A program made the position numbers and the translations under genes. From Bacteroidaceae bacterium (lineage in GTDB: Bacteria; Bacteroidota; Bacteroidia; Bacteroidales; Bacteroidaceae): DNA of 64,000 nt. The notes beneath the pieces were generated by a model. That model saw only the letters and a program-made list of their open reading frames with translations, searched no databases and was not told the origin of the DNA. Positions 26,222 to 35,347 of this stretch are shown here, piece by piece (the first letter of the stretch is position 1; each line of letters opens with the position of its first letter). The stretch covers positions 124,001 to 188,000 of the forward strand of contig JAFSPM010000045.1 in assembly GCA_017442855.1 (NCBI GenBank). The letters are read 5' to 3'.

Positions 26222-27418
26222 TTATTTAAACAACAGAGGTGTAAATTCAGTTAAGTAAATGCGCCAGTTACGCCAGATGTGACCACCATCGGTCTCCATG
26301 TACTGGTACTTGTAGCCCATGCCGTCCAACTTCTCACGATAAGCCTTGTTGGCTGCATAGAGGAAGTCGGTCTTGCCAATACCAATCCAGTAGAGGGCTG
26401 GAGCCTTGGTAAACTGAGTCTTCAGCTTGGCATCTTCATTCATATAAATAGGAGAGATGCTTGGGTCAGTAACGCCCAATGCTGCTGAGAACAAACCAAT
26501 ATAGTTGAAGGTGTCAGGGTTGTTCAGTGAGATAAACTTAGAGTGGAAGCCACCCATTGACAAACCTGCGATGGCACGTCCTTGCTTCTTGGCGATGGTG
26601 CGGTAGTTGGTGTCGATAAATTTCACCACTTCCATGAATGTACTCTCGAAAGATCCTTCCATTGTCTTAGGCAGGTTCATCGAAGGAGGTACGAAACCGG
26701 CAGATGTCTCGCCAGGAGCAGCTTCCTGAGATACGTTGCCGTTGGTCATCACCACAATCATAGGCTCTGCCTTGCCCTGTGCGATGAGGTTGTCGAGGAT
26801 CTGGGCAGTACGGCCTTGAGTGAGCCATGCCTCTTCGTCGCCACCCATACCGTGCAGCAGGTAGAACACTGGATAACGTTTGTTGCTGGTTTCGTAGCCA
26901 GCTGGGGTGTAAACGCTCAGACGACGGGTCAGGCCATCTTGGGTGTACCAGCGCTTAGCTACGGTGCCATGAGGAACAGCATTTACCTTATAGAGGTCAG
27001 AGCGACCACCACCAATCAGCAGGATGCTGCTCAGGGTAGAAACGTCACGATTTACATATACGTTGTTCATGTCAATCACTCGCTGACCGTCGATCAGGAA
27101 GTGATAGGTATAAAACTCAGGTGCTACAGGTTCTGGGGTAGTATATTCCCAAACACCATCTTTCTCGGTGAGGTTAGCTACGCCAGCAACTTCCATTTCC
27201 ATCACGGTGTCGCCAAACTTAACAGTCTGTTTCATGGTAGGCAGGAAGTCACCTGTTACCTGTACTTTAACAGCTTTGGGAGCTGAGATTCTAAATGTTA
27301 CCGTATTGTTCGGATGAATCTCTGGAGACACGATGCCTGCGCCTCCGAATAATGCCTGCTGAGCGAAAGTGAATGCACTAACCAGCAATGCGAATCCTGT
27401 GAATAATGTTTTTTTCAT
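26222..27418 (-). CDS. Secreted esterase with N-terminal CBM48/E-set-like domain (Esterase D / CE1-like)
   Basis: This 398-residue protein has a signal peptide (LFTGFALLVSAFTFAQ). An immunoglobulin-like E-set domain resembling CBM48 follows (about 25-125, VTFRISAPKAVKVQVTGDF), then an alpha/beta-hydrolase domain of the Esterase D type. The hydrolase has YLLHGMGGDEEAW for the oxyanion hole, nucleophile Ser287 in GLSMGG and a likely catalytic His in DGGHIWRNW near the end. This architecture is shared by feruloyl/acetyl-xylan and related carbohydrate esterases of gut Bacteroidota. The substrate is inferred only at the level of a plant or host glycan ester. It is the second gene of the TlpA-esterase-ASCH-prs operon. 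Confidence 0.87.
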   Translation of the reverse strand: MKKTLFTGFALLVSAFTFAQQALFGGAGIVSPEIHPNNTVTFRISAPKAVKVQVTGDFLPTMKQTVKFGDTVMEMEVAGVANLTEKDGVWEYTTPEPVAPEFYTYHFLIDGQRVIDMNNVYVNRDVSTLSSILLIGGGRSDLYKVNAVPHGTVAKRWYTQDGLTRRLSVYTPAGYETSNKRYPVFYLLHGMGGDEEAWLTQGRTAQILDNLIAQGKAEPMIVVMTNGNVSQEAAPGETSAGFVPPSMNLPKTMEGSFESTFMEVVKFIDTNYRTIAKKQGRAIAGLSMGGFHSKFISLNNPDTFNYIGLFSAALGVTDPSISPIYMNEDAKLKTQFTKAPALYWIGIGKTDFLYAANKAYREKLDGMGYKYQYMETDGGHIWRNWRIYLTEFTPLLFK

Positions 27419-27428
27419 ATTAGTATTA

Positions 27429-28532
27429 TTAGTCTAAAAGTTCTGCAATCTTCTCGTACAGCTTCTCACCACGCAGGTTACGGCCAATGATGGTACCATC
27501 CTTATCGATAAGTACGGTGTGGGGGATAGCACTTACACCATAGATGGCGGCTGCTTCACACTGCCAGTACTTGAGGTCGGACATCTGAGGCCAGGTGATG
27601 TTCAGTTCGGAAATTCCTCTCTTCCATGCATCGGCTGTCTGGTCGAGTGATACACCTACGATTTCGAAGCCTTTCTTCTTATACTGGTCGTACACCTTTA
27701 CTACGTTAGGCATCTCCTGACGGCATGGACCACACCAGCTTGCCCAGAAATCTACCAACACCAATTTGCCCTTGCCTGCATAGTCGCTTAACTTAACAGG
27801 CTTGCCTTCTGGGTCGTTCATTTCAAAATCTGTAAACTTTTGACCTACAGTAGTTGCAGAAAGTTTGCTAACCTGTTCCTTGATATGATTGATGGTCTCG
27901 TCGGAGTTGAATCTCTCAGGGATCTGACTTACTATTTCAGCCAACTCAGGGGTCTCCATATAGTAGTAGAAACTCTTCAGCATATAAACACCTACTTCGT
28001 TGGTGGCATTGTCTTTGGTGCCTTTCACGACGACATCGATAAACCTATCTTCAAGCTCTTCGCTCTGCTTTTCAAGGGCAGTACGCACATCGTCACCTAA
28101 GTCATCCTCGCTGCTGAGCTTGTCGTAAATATCACTCATCTCATTTTGCAGGCTGTTGATATTGTCACGTACCTTCTGATAGGCATCGTTGTTAGGAGTG
28201 CCTGTGGCTGATGGGTTCTCGTTGTCCATTTTTACATTGATGGTTCCGTTTTCGAGGAAGAAGTCCAGCGCCTGATCGTTTTCAGAGTTGTTCTGATACA
28301 TGAGGTAAAGAAGTGCTGGTGTACTTTGTTCGCCTTTGAACGTGAACTTTCCATCTTTGATAACGGCACCTTGCAGCTTGGCAGTTTGTCTGCCACTCAT
28401 CTCTACAAGGAAGATAGAGTCGCCATCTGTAGCGTCGGATATCTCGCCATTGATTGTATAGCCGCTGTTACCAGTGCAGGCTGAAAGAGCAGCCAATGTA
28501 CCTACATAAAAGAGTTTTTTCATTTGTATCAT
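27429..28532 (-). CDS. TlpA-like thiol-disulfide oxidoreductase lipoprotein (DUF4369 N-terminal domain)
   Basis: This 367-residue protein has a lipobox (ALSAC, Cys19 counting from the first ATG; a second start lies three codons later). It carries a DUF4369-type N-terminal domain (about 25-110, YTINGEISDATDGDSIFL) and a helical linker. The C-terminal thioredoxin domain has the redox motif WCGPC (Cys267, Cys270) and a cis-Pro in VSAIPHTVLID. Proteins of this build sit at the periplasmic face and act in protein or metabolite thiol redox control. It heads the four-gene minus-strand operon, whose promoter overlaps a conserved palindromic element at 28556-28637. Confidence 0.92.
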   Translation of the reverse strand: MIQMKKLFYVGTLAALSACTGNSGYTINGEISDATDGDSIFLVEMSGRQTAKLQGAVIKDGKFTFKGEQSTPALLYLMYQNNSENDQALDFFLENGTINVKMDNENPSATGTPNNDAYQKVRDNINSLQNEMSDIYDKLSSEDDLGDDVRTALEKQSEELEDRFIDVVVKGTKDNATNEVGVYMLKSFYYYMETPELAEIVSQIPERFNSDETINHIKEQVSKLSATTVGQKFTDFEMNDPEGKPVKLSDYAGKGKLVLVDFWASWCGPCRQEMPNVVKVYDQYKKKGFEIVGVSLDQTADAWKRGISELNITWPQMSDLKYWQCEAAAIYGVSAIPHTVLIDKDGTIIGRNLRGEKLYEKIAELLD

Positions 28533-28555
28533 TGAATTGGTAAATAAATACTCTA

Positions 28556-28637
28556 CAAAGTTAGTGCAAGTTGAGTGAAATACAAAAAGAATTAATTCTT
28601 TTTTATTTCCGAAACGCAGCCTAACTTATTAAAAGTG
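28556..28637 (-). promoter_or_regulatory. Palindromic promoter element upstream of the TlpA operon
   Basis: On the minus strand the order is: AGTTAGGCTGCGT, a spacer, the 20-bp perfect palindrome AAAAAGAATTAATTCTTTTT (28584-28603), then ACTTGCAC and the -7 box TAACTTTG (complement of 28556-28563). The same outer arms with a different central palindrome occur upstream of the PNP gene at 46072-46141. The element ends exactly at the promoter. Confidence 0.6.
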
Positions 28638-28645
28638 TATAAAAA

Positions 28646-28677
28646 AAACCTCCCCGATTTGAACATCGGAGAGGTGT
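28646..28677 (-). terminator. Terminator of the S16 gene
   Basis: ACCTC and CCGAT pair with ATCGG and GAGGT around a short loop, and a run of eight T follows on the minus strand, 32 bases after the rpsP stop. Confidence 0.85.
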
Positions 28678-28708
28678 TTTTCTGTAATCATCTAATTGAA
28701 ACCCGACT

Positions 28709-29281
28709 TTATTCAGCAGCTGGAGTCTCAGCTGGAGCTTCGGTAGTTTCTTCAGCTGGTGCTTCAGCAGCAGCTTCCTCTGCAGCCTTGGCAGCCTCTT
28801 CAGCAGCCTTAGCAGCTTCCTCAGCGGCCTTCTTCTCAGCCAATGCCTTAGCCTTCTCTTCGTTGATTTTCTTCTCAGCAGCCAGACGAGCAGCATCAGC
28901 AGCCTTCTTGTCAGCAGCAGCCTTGTCAGCGATAGCCTTCAAACCGTTCTGCTTGTCTTTCTTCCAAGCCTCGAAACGCTTCTGAGCTTCAGCCTCGTCG
29001 AAAGCGCCTTTCTTAACGCCTGTGAGCAGGTGCTTCATCAGATACACACCTTCGTGTGACATGATGCTGCGTGCGGTGTCGGTTGGCTGTGCACCTACAT
29101 TAACCCAATACAGTGCACGATCAAACTTCAATTCTACTGTGGCAGGATTGGTGTTTGGGTTATAAGTACCAATTCTCTCGATGAACTTACCATCACGTGG
29201 AGCTTGTGCATCGGCAATTACGATGGTGTAGAACGCATAGTTCTTATGACCATGTCTTTGCAGTCTAATTCTTGTTGCCAT
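28709..29281 (-). CDS. rpsP: 30S ribosomal protein bS16 with long Ala/Glu-rich tail
   Basis: Residues 1-85 are a normal bS16 (start [20 protein letters not shown], with [11 protein letters not shown] and [15 protein letters not shown]). From about residue 105 a charged, then Ala/Glu/Pro-rich, coiled-coil-like tail extends to residue 190 (repeats of AAEEAAKA). bS16 of Bacteroidota is usually longer than the ~85 residues of E. coli, so the tail is expected for the phylum, though its repeats may vary in number between strains. The gene is monocistronic, with promoter 29343-29374 and its own terminator. Confidence 0.97.
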   Translation of the reverse strand: MATRIRLQRHGHKNYAFYTIVIADAQAPRDGKFIERIGTYNPNTNPATVELKFDRALYWVNVGAQPTDTARSIMSHEGVYLMKHLLTGVKKGAFDEAEAQKRFEAWKKDKQNGLKAIADKAAADKKAADAARLAAEKKINEEKAKALAEKKAAEEAAKAAEEAAKAAEEAAAEAPAEETTEAPAETPAAE

Positions 29282-29342
29282 AAAATCTTAATACTTTATT
29301 AATTAATAATTGAATTGATGCCCTTAACTCGTAAAGGCGGCG

Positions 29343-29374
29343 CAAAGTTACTGCTTTCCCTTTAAACAACCAAA
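29343..29374 (-). promoter_or_regulatory. Promoter of rpsP
   Basis: On the minus strand TTTG (complement of 29371-29374) lies 20 bp before TAACTTTG (complement of 29343-29350), an almost ideal Bacteroidota promoter. The leader to the ATG is about 55 bases. Confidence 0.75.
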
Positions 29375-29475
29375 CTTTTTTAATAAAAAGTAGGTTTTAT
29401 AATGATTAAAACTGGCATACGTTTCTGCAGCGTTAAGAAAATCGGGAAAGTTTTAACATTATAAAGCTGTTTTGT

Positions 29476-30780
29476 TTAAGAATACTTTCTTGGAAAACGG
29501 AAAAGAATCGCTAAAACAGCACAAATTCCCATAAGGAAAGGGTAGTAGAGTAACCCAATAATACTGACAGGCGAGATGCCAGCAAGTCCTGATGCTATCA
29601 GCATTTGTGCCCCGTAGGGGATGATGCCCTGCACCATGCATGAGAAGGTGTCGAGTATGCTGGCCACCTTGCGCTTATCAAGGCCGAATTGCTGTGAAAT
29701 CTGACGAGCGATAGGAGCAGTGGTGATGATGGCAATGGTGTTGTTCGCAGTACACAAATCGGCTAAACCCACCAAGGCTCCGATGCTCATTTCTGCCCCT
29801 CGCTTTCCCTTGATATGCTTTGTCATTTTTTTGATTATGAATGCTATTCCGCCATTGAAACGAATCATCTCCAGCATACCTCCTGCCAACAAGGTAACGA
29901 TGATTAACTCACTCATACCCATGATACCTTCACCCATAGCTCCCAACCAACTGAAGAAAGGCGTACCTGTGAGGGTACCTACGATGCCTGTAGCTGCTAA
30001 ACCAATGAGCAGTACCAACATGACATTCATACCAAATAGTGCCAAGATGAGTACCAATAGATAGGGGATGACTTGCAACCACTCAATGGGACCTATCTCA
30101 GGTGTGACATCAAGTGCCATACCTTGTATGATATAGATGACCAACGACACAATGGCAGCTGGCAGGATAATCTGGATGTTAACACGGAATTTATCCTTCA
30201 TCAGGCAGTCCTGCGTCTGTGTAGCAGCTATGGTGGTGTCGCTGATAAACGAGAGATTGTCGCCGAAGAATGAACCACCCACCACTACGGCAGTAATAAA
30301 AGGCAAATCTATGCCTGTCTTAGCAGCCAACCCACTGGCCACAGGTACCAAAGCAGCTATGGTGCCTACACTGGTACCTACAGAGAGAGAAATAAAGCAT
30401 GAAGCTAAGAAGATGCCTGCTAAAAGAAGATCGCTTGGTAGGATGGTTAGGGTGAGGTTCACTACTGAGTCGATGGCACCCATCTGTTTGGCACCCTGTG
30501 CAAAAGCCCCTGCCAATATGAATATCCACACCATGAGCAGGATGCTTTTGTCGCTGGCTCCTCTGGAAAATACGCTGATGCGCTCATCGATGGACAGTCC
30601 GCGTGTTATCGCTACGGCATAGCACGACGAAAGCAGAAATGCCACTGTAATAGGTATCTTGTAGAAATCATTGAGCAGGATGGAAGCACCTAGGTAGGAG
30701 AATAGAAATACCAACATGGGACTCAAGGCCAACCAACCATGAATCCTGTATCTCTGTTTAATCTCTGCACCTTCGTCCAT
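29476..30780 (-). CDS. nhaC: NhaC-family Na+/H+ antiporter
   Basis: This 434-residue inner-membrane protein has about 11 hydrophobic segments. Characteristic motifs are LSVGTSVGTIAALVPV and VVVGGSFFGDNLSFISDTTIAA, the conserved NhaC core, and ADLCTANNTIAIITTAPIA in the second half. It exchanges sodium for protons and supports pH and salt homeostasis. No signal peptide is present, and the first helix begins at about residue 16. A -7 box (complement of 30813-30820, TATCTTTG) lies before it within the 3' end of trmN6. Confidence 0.92.
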   Translation of the reverse strand: MDEGAEIKQRYRIHGWLALSPMLVFLFSYLGASILLNDFYKIPITVAFLLSSCYAVAITRGLSIDERISVFSRGASDKSILLMVWIFILAGAFAQGAKQMGAIDSVVNLTLTILPSDLLLAGIFLASCFISLSVGTSVGTIAALVPVASGLAAKTGIDLPFITAVVVGGSFFGDNLSFISDTTIAATQTQDCLMKDKFRVNIQIILPAAIVSLVIYIIQGMALDVTPEIGPIEWLQVIPYLLVLILALFGMNVMLVLLIGLAATGIVGTLTGTPFFSWLGAMGEGIMGMSELIIVTLLAGGMLEMIRFNGGIAFIIKKMTKHIKGKRGAEMSIGALVGLADLCTANNTIAIITTAPIARQISQQFGLDKRKVASILDTFSCMVQGIIPYGAQMLIASGLAGISPVSIIGLLYYPFLMGICAVLAILFRFPRKYS

Positions 30781-30830
30781 CTTTCTTGCTTGTTAATAAT
30801 CAAATTTGATGCCAAAGATAGTGAAATCTT

Positions 30831-31559
30831 TTATAACTTGATGTAAAAATCTTCAGTAAGTTTACGGTATTCAGGGGTATATTGACTATTGGCATCCATC
30901 AGATAGAGTGTTTGCTCTGCCTTTTCTCCTGGATAATACAGATCGTTTTCACTTCCTTTCCAATAGGTGATAAACACCCTGCGGCAAGGCTTCCCCGGTT
31001 TGGTATAGATGTGAGTCACTGCTTGTGGAAAGAGGTGATGACGTGAAGCCATATCGTTGACAAAACTTTCTGACTCAGTGGGAATAATCACACAACAGAT
31101 GCCCTTTGGCTGCAATAAGTTACGAGCACGAAGAAACAGTTGGTGATAGTTCAGTGTCTCGTTATGACGAGCCTGCGTGCGATGAGGGTCGGGGTTTCTC
31201 AACGAATCGGTAAAGTAGGGCGGATTGCTTACGATGAGGTCGAACAATATGTCGGATGTGTACTCATTGAAATCACCATGAACCAGTTGGATGCGTTCTG
31301 CCCAAGGAGAAGCAGCAAAGTTCTCTGCTGCCTGGTTTGCCGCATCGTCATCTATCTCTATGGCCGTAATCTGCGCCTCAGGACAACGCTGTGCCAGCAT
31401 CAGTGCAATCAGTCCGCTACCCGTACCCACGTCGAGTATATGTCTGGCTCCTTCTACAGGAGTTAATGCACCAGCCAACACGCCGTCGGTGCCCACCTTC
31501 ATGGCACATCGTTGGTGCCAGATGGTGAATTGCTTGAACTGAAAATAGGCATTTGACAT
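30831..31559 (-). CDS. trmN6: tRNA1(Val) adenine-N6 methyltransferase-like protein
   Basis: Starting at 31559 gives 242 residues (MSNAYFQFKQFTIWHQRCAM), the normal TrmN6/YfiC N terminus. The frame is open to 31724, but that stretch is basic low-complexity and lacks a promoter, and the -7 box TAAATTTG (complement of 31586-31593) lies within it. The SAM-binding motif is ILDVGTGSGLIALMLAQ and the catalytic N6-methylase motif is NPPYF. It modifies A37 of tRNA-Val in the cytoplasm. Divergent from lon. Confidence 0.9.
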   Translation of the reverse strand: MSNAYFQFKQFTIWHQRCAMKVGTDGVLAGALTPVEGARHILDVGTGSGLIALMLAQRCPEAQITAIEIDDDAANQAAENFAASPWAERIQLVHGDFNEYTSDILFDLIVSNPPYFTDSLRNPDPHRTQARHNETLNYHQLFLRARNLLQPKGICCVIIPTESESFVNDMASRHHLFPQAVTHIYTKPGKPCRRVFITYWKGSENDLYYPGEKAEQTLYLMDANSQYTPEYRKLTEDFYIKL

Positions 31560-31742
31560 TTTTACTGATTCTCTAAGAATTGATGCAAATTTATGGATTA
31601 TTCGGCTATTTCTTGTTCTTTTGGCATGCTTTTTGTTTTTTTTAAGATGACAGAGCGTGGGAAAATGAATAATTAGCCGTAACTTTACACGCTTTTTTAG
31701 GCAAAGCCACATGTGTGGTATCATTTTTTAGGTGAAAAGACG

Positions 31743-34220
31743 ATGAAGAATTACAGATTTGACGAAGAAGAAGACAGACAAGAGAAAGTTATTTCAGTGT
31801 TCACTGATCTTGAAGGAGGATCGGAGGAGAGATTTGTGAATTTGGAAGTGAACGACGAAATGCCCTTGTTGCCCGTGAGGAACATGGTGCTGTTTCCTGG
31901 TGTAGTGCTGCCTGTGACGATAGGAAGAAAATCCTCTTTGCGTTTGGTGAAGGATGCCGAGCGCAAGGGGTTACAAATAGGCGTGTTCTGCCAAAAACAA
32001 TCAGATACAGAGAATCCAATTATGGAAGACCTCCATAAAATGGGTGTGGTGGCCAAGGTATTGCGTATGCTTGAGATGCCTGACAACACTACTACCGTCA
32101 TCCTACAAGGGTTCAGACGTGTGGAGTTGTTGGAGATTACCCAGTACGATCCTTATTTGAGGGGAAAGGTGAGGGCGATGAACGAAATCATGTTCCCCAA
32201 GAACGACAAGGAAACTCGTCCGCTTATGGAGGCTATCAAAGATATGGCCGTCAAATATATCAGACTATCTGATATTGTTCCACCAGATTCAGCTTTTGCT
32301 ATCAGAAATATTAATAGTTCGCTTTTCTTGGTAGATTTCCTGTGTGCTCATCTGCCTATTCAGAACGAAGAGAAGATGGAACTGTTGATGATGGATTCTT
32401 TGAAAGACCGTGCCTATCGTTTATTGGGATTGATGAGTCGTGAGGTACAGTTGGCCGAGATCAAGGCTTCCATTCAGATGAGGGCCCGTGAAGACATTGA
32501 CCAGCAACAGCGTGAGTACTTCCTGCAACAGCAGATCAAGACCATTCAGGATGAGCTGGGAGGTAATGGCTCTAGGCGTGAGATTGAGGAGATGCGCAAG
32601 AAAGCTAATACCATCAAGTGGAACGAAGAGGTGAAGAATACTTTCCTCAAGGAGGTGGACAAGTTGGAGCAGATGCACCAGCAGTCGCCCGAATACAGCA
32701 TGCAGGTGGATTACCTCAAGACCATGATGGGTTTGCCTTGGGGCATCTATACTACCGACAATCTGAATATACAGAATGCGGAGAAGGTGCTCAACAAAGA
32801 CCATTACGGACTGGAGAAGGTGAAGGAACGCATCCTGGAACACTTGGCTGTGCTGAAGCTGAAGGGTGATATGAAATCACCCATCATCTGCTTATACGGT
32901 CCTCCAGGAGTGGGTAAAACCTCTCTGGGCAAGTCGATTGCTACGGCATTAAAGCGCAAATATATCCGTATGTCATTAGGTGGTGTGCATGATGAAGCTG
33001 AAATTCGTGGACACCGCAAGACCTATATTGGTGCTATGCCCGGTAGAATTATCAAGGGCATGATGAGAGCGGGTTCGTCTAACCCTGTTATTGTGTTGGA
33101 TGAAGTAGATAAGTTGGGTTCCGACGTTCATGGCGACCCATCATCAGCTTTGTTGGAGGTGCTCGATCCTGAGCAGAACGTTACTTTCCACGATAATTAC
33201 TTAGATGTGGATTATGACCTCTCAAAGGTGATGTTCATAGCTACCGCCAACAACCTGCAAACCATACCACAACCGTTGCTCGACCGTATGGAGCTGATAG
33301 AGTTGAGTGGCTATCTGACAGAAGAGAAGATAGAAATCGCCCGCAAGCACTTGGTACCTAAGCAATTGGATGCCAATGGCATGAAGAAGGGCGAGGTGAA
33401 ATTCCCTAAGGCTACTATAGAAGCTATCATAGAGAACTACACCCGTGAGAGTGGTGTGCGTGAGTTGGAGAAGAAGATTGGCAAGGTGTTGCGTAAGATG
33501 GCACTGCAATATGCAAAAGATGGCTACTTGGAAAAGACAGAGGTGAAGCCCGCTGATTTGCGCGGCTATCTCGGCGTACAGGAATACAGTCGCGACAAGT
33601 ACCAGGGCAACGATTATGCCGGTGTGGTAACGGGTTTGGCATGGACAGCTGTAGGTGGAGAAATCCTCTTCATCGAAACCAGTCTGAATCACGGCAAGGG
33701 CAAACTTACCCTGACAGGAAGTCTGGGCGATGTGATGAAAGAGTCGGCTATGTTGGCTGTGGAATATATCAAGGCACATCCACAACTGCTGGATATTGAC
33801 GTGAGGGTGTTCGACCAGTGGGATATCCATATCCACGTACCAGAGGGAGCTGTTCCTAAGGACGGTCCGTCGGCAGGTATCACGATGGCTACCTCATTGG
33901 CATCGGCATTGACACAACGCAAGGTAAAGGCCAACGTAGCGATGACTGGTGAGATTACCCTGCGTGGAAAGGTGTTGCCTGTGGGTGGTATCAAGGAAAA
34001 GATATTGGCTGCTAAACGTGCTGGTATCAAGGAAATTATCCTGAGTGAAGCCAATCGTAAGAACATCGAGGATATTCAGCCTATCTATATTGAAGGACTG
34101 ACTTTCCATTTCGTGAAAGATGTGAAAGAAGTGTTCGACTTGGCGTTGTTGAAGGAGAAAGTGGCCGATGCGGTTGACCTGACTGTAAAAGAAGAAAAGA
34201 CAGAGAAAGAAGAGGAATGA
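31743..34220 (+). CDS. lon: ATP-dependent Lon protease
   Basis: This 825-residue protein starts at ATG 31743 (a longer frame from 31713 adds ten codons without support). Order of parts: N-terminal substrate-binding LON domain (about 35-235, [18 protein letters not shown]), coiled coil, AAA+ domain with Walker [10 protein letters not shown] near residues 386-394 and Walker [10 protein letters not shown], and a C-terminal protease with the Ser710/Lys753 dyad in DGPSAG and GGIKEK. It degrades misfolded and regulatory proteins in the cytoplasm. The TGA overlaps the tgt ATG (ATGA), and lptG follows, so the three form one operon. Full length for Bacteroidota. Confidence 0.97.
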   Translation: MKNYRFDEEEDRQEKVISVFTDLEGGSEERFVNLEVNDEMPLLPVRNMVLFPGVVLPVTIGRKSSLRLVKDAERKGLQIGVFCQKQSDTENPIMEDLHKMGVVAKVLRMLEMPDNTTTVILQGFRRVELLEITQYDPYLRGKVRAMNEIMFPKNDKETRPLMEAIKDMAVKYIRLSDIVPPDSAFAIRNINSSLFLVDFLCAHLPIQNEEKMELLMMDSLKDRAYRLLGLMSREVQLAEIKASIQMRAREDIDQQQREYFLQQQIKTIQDELGGNGSRREIEEMRKKANTIKWNEEVKNTFLKEVDKLEQMHQQSPEYSMQVDYLKTMMGLPWGIYTTDNLNIQNAEKVLNKDHYGLEKVKERILEHLAVLKLKGDMKSPIICLYGPPGVGKTSLGKSIATALKRKYIRMSLGGVHDEAEIRGHRKTYIGAMPGRIIKGMMRAGSSNPVIVLDEVDKLGSDVHGDPSSALLEVLDPEQNVTFHDNYLDVDYDLSKVMFIATANNLQTIPQPLLDRMELIELSGYLTEEKIEIARKHLVPKQLDANGMKKGEVKFPKATIEAIIENYTRESGVRELEKKIGKVLRKMALQYAKDGYLEKTEVKPADLRGYLGVQEYSRDKYQGNDYAGVVTGLAWTAVGGEILFIETSLNHGKGKLTLTGSLGDVMKESAMLAVEYIKAHPQLLDIDVRVFDQWDIHIHVPEGAVPKDGPSAGITMATSLASALTQRKVKANVAMTGEITLRGKVLPVGGIKEKILAAKRAGIKEIILSEANRKNIEDIQPIYIEGLTFHFVKDVKEVFDLALLKEKVADAVDLTVKEEKTEKEEE

Positions 34221-35347
34221 CATTCGAGCTGCAATATACTGATAGTAAGACGAACGCACGTGCTGGTTTGATAACCACTGCCCACGGACAGATAGAAACA
34301 CCTATCTTCATGCCTGTTGGAACAGTGGGCTCTGTAAAGGGTGTGCAGGTGTCTGACTTGAAGGATGACGTGAAGGCACAGATTATATTGGGTAATACCT
34401 ATCATCTGTACTTGCGTCCTGGCTTAGAGGTCTTGGAACGGGTAGGGGGCTTGCATAAGTTCAACGCTTTCGATCGTCCGATGCTGACCGACAGCGGTGG
34501 TTTCCAGGTGTTTTCACTTGCTGATATTCGCAAGATGAAAGAAGAAGGTGTGGAGTTCCGTTCGCATATCGATGGCAGTAAGCTGTTTTTCAGTCCAGAG
34601 AATGTGATGGATATCGAACGTAGCATTGGTGCTGATATCATCATGGCGTTCGATGAATGTACCCCTGGTACAGCCGATTATGCCTACGCCAAGCCCTCTA
34701 TGGAACGTACCCATCGTTGGCTGGACCGTTGCATCCAACGCTTTCAGGAAACCGAACCGAAATATGGCTATCACCAGTCGTTGTTCCCTATTGTGCAGGG
34801 ATGTGTCTATCGAGATTTGCGTATGCAATCGGCTGAATATATTGCTTCCAAAGAGGCAGAGGGCAATGCTATTGGCGGTTTGGCTGTGGGCGAGCCTACT
34901 GAGGTGATGTATGAGATGATAGAATTGGTGAATGGCATCCTGCCCAAAAACAAGCCTCGCTATCTGATGGGTGTTGGTACCCCAGCTAATATTTTGGAAT
35001 CCATAGAACGAGGAGTGGATATGTTCGACTGTGTGATGCCTACCCGCAACGGACGAAATGGTATGTTGTTCACCAAGCAGGGCATCATCAACATGAAGAA
35101 TAAGAAGTGGGAGTTCGATTTCTCACCCATCGAGGAAGATGGTGCTTCTAAGGTGGACACGATGTATAGCAAAGCCTATCTGCGTCATCTGTTCCACGCT
35201 CAGGAGTTACTTGCCATGCAGATTGCATCGTTGCACAATTTGGCTTTCTATCTGTGGTTAGTGGGTGAGGCAAGGAAACATATCATTGCTGGAGATTTTG
35301 CTGGTTGGAAACCTAAGATGGTGGAACAAGTATCTCAAAGATTATAA
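34217..35347 (+). CDS. tgt: Queuine tRNA-ribosyltransferase lacking the usual CxCxxC zinc ligands
   Basis: This 376-residue enzyme swaps guanine 34 for preQ1 in the GUN-anticodon tRNAs (Asp, Asn, His, Tyr). Active-site segments are present: MLTDSGGFQVFSL, AFDECTPG, GGLAVGEP and the nucleophile Asp in MFDCVMPTRNGRNGM. In the zinc-binding region, where most bacterial enzymes have CxCxxC before YSRAYLHHL, this protein reads EEDGASKVDTMYSKAYLRHLFHA, in which no Cys occurs. The downstream His is kept. The fold must be stabilised in another way. It is coupled to lon upstream (ATGA) and to lptG downstream (TAATG). Confidence 0.95.
   Translation: MTFELQYTDSKTNARAGLITTAHGQIETPIFMPVGTVGSVKGVQVSDLKDDVKAQIILGNTYHLYLRPGLEVLERVGGLHKFNAFDRPMLTDSGGFQVFSLADIRKMKEEGVEFRSHIDGSKLFFSPENVMDIERSIGADIIMAFDECTPGTADYAYAKPSMERTHRWLDRCIQRFQETEPKYGYHQSLFPIVQGCVYRDLRMQSAEYIASKEAEGNAIGGLAVGEPTEVMYEMIELVNGILPKNKPRYLMGVGTPANILESIERGVDMFDCVMPTRNGRNGMLFTKQGIINMKNKKWEFDFSPIEEDGASKVDTMYSKAYLRHLFHAQELLAMQIASLHNLAFYLWLVGEARKHIIAGDFAGWKPKMVEQVSQRL

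Noticed and set aside
28621-28896. Leu/Arg-rich frame on the minus strand
   Set aside because: It is the alternative-frame reading of the repetitive Ala/Glu tail of ribosomal protein S16.
31560-31724. 55-residue N-terminal extension of TrmN6
   Set aside because: The extension is low-complexity and contains the promoter box; family start is at 31559.
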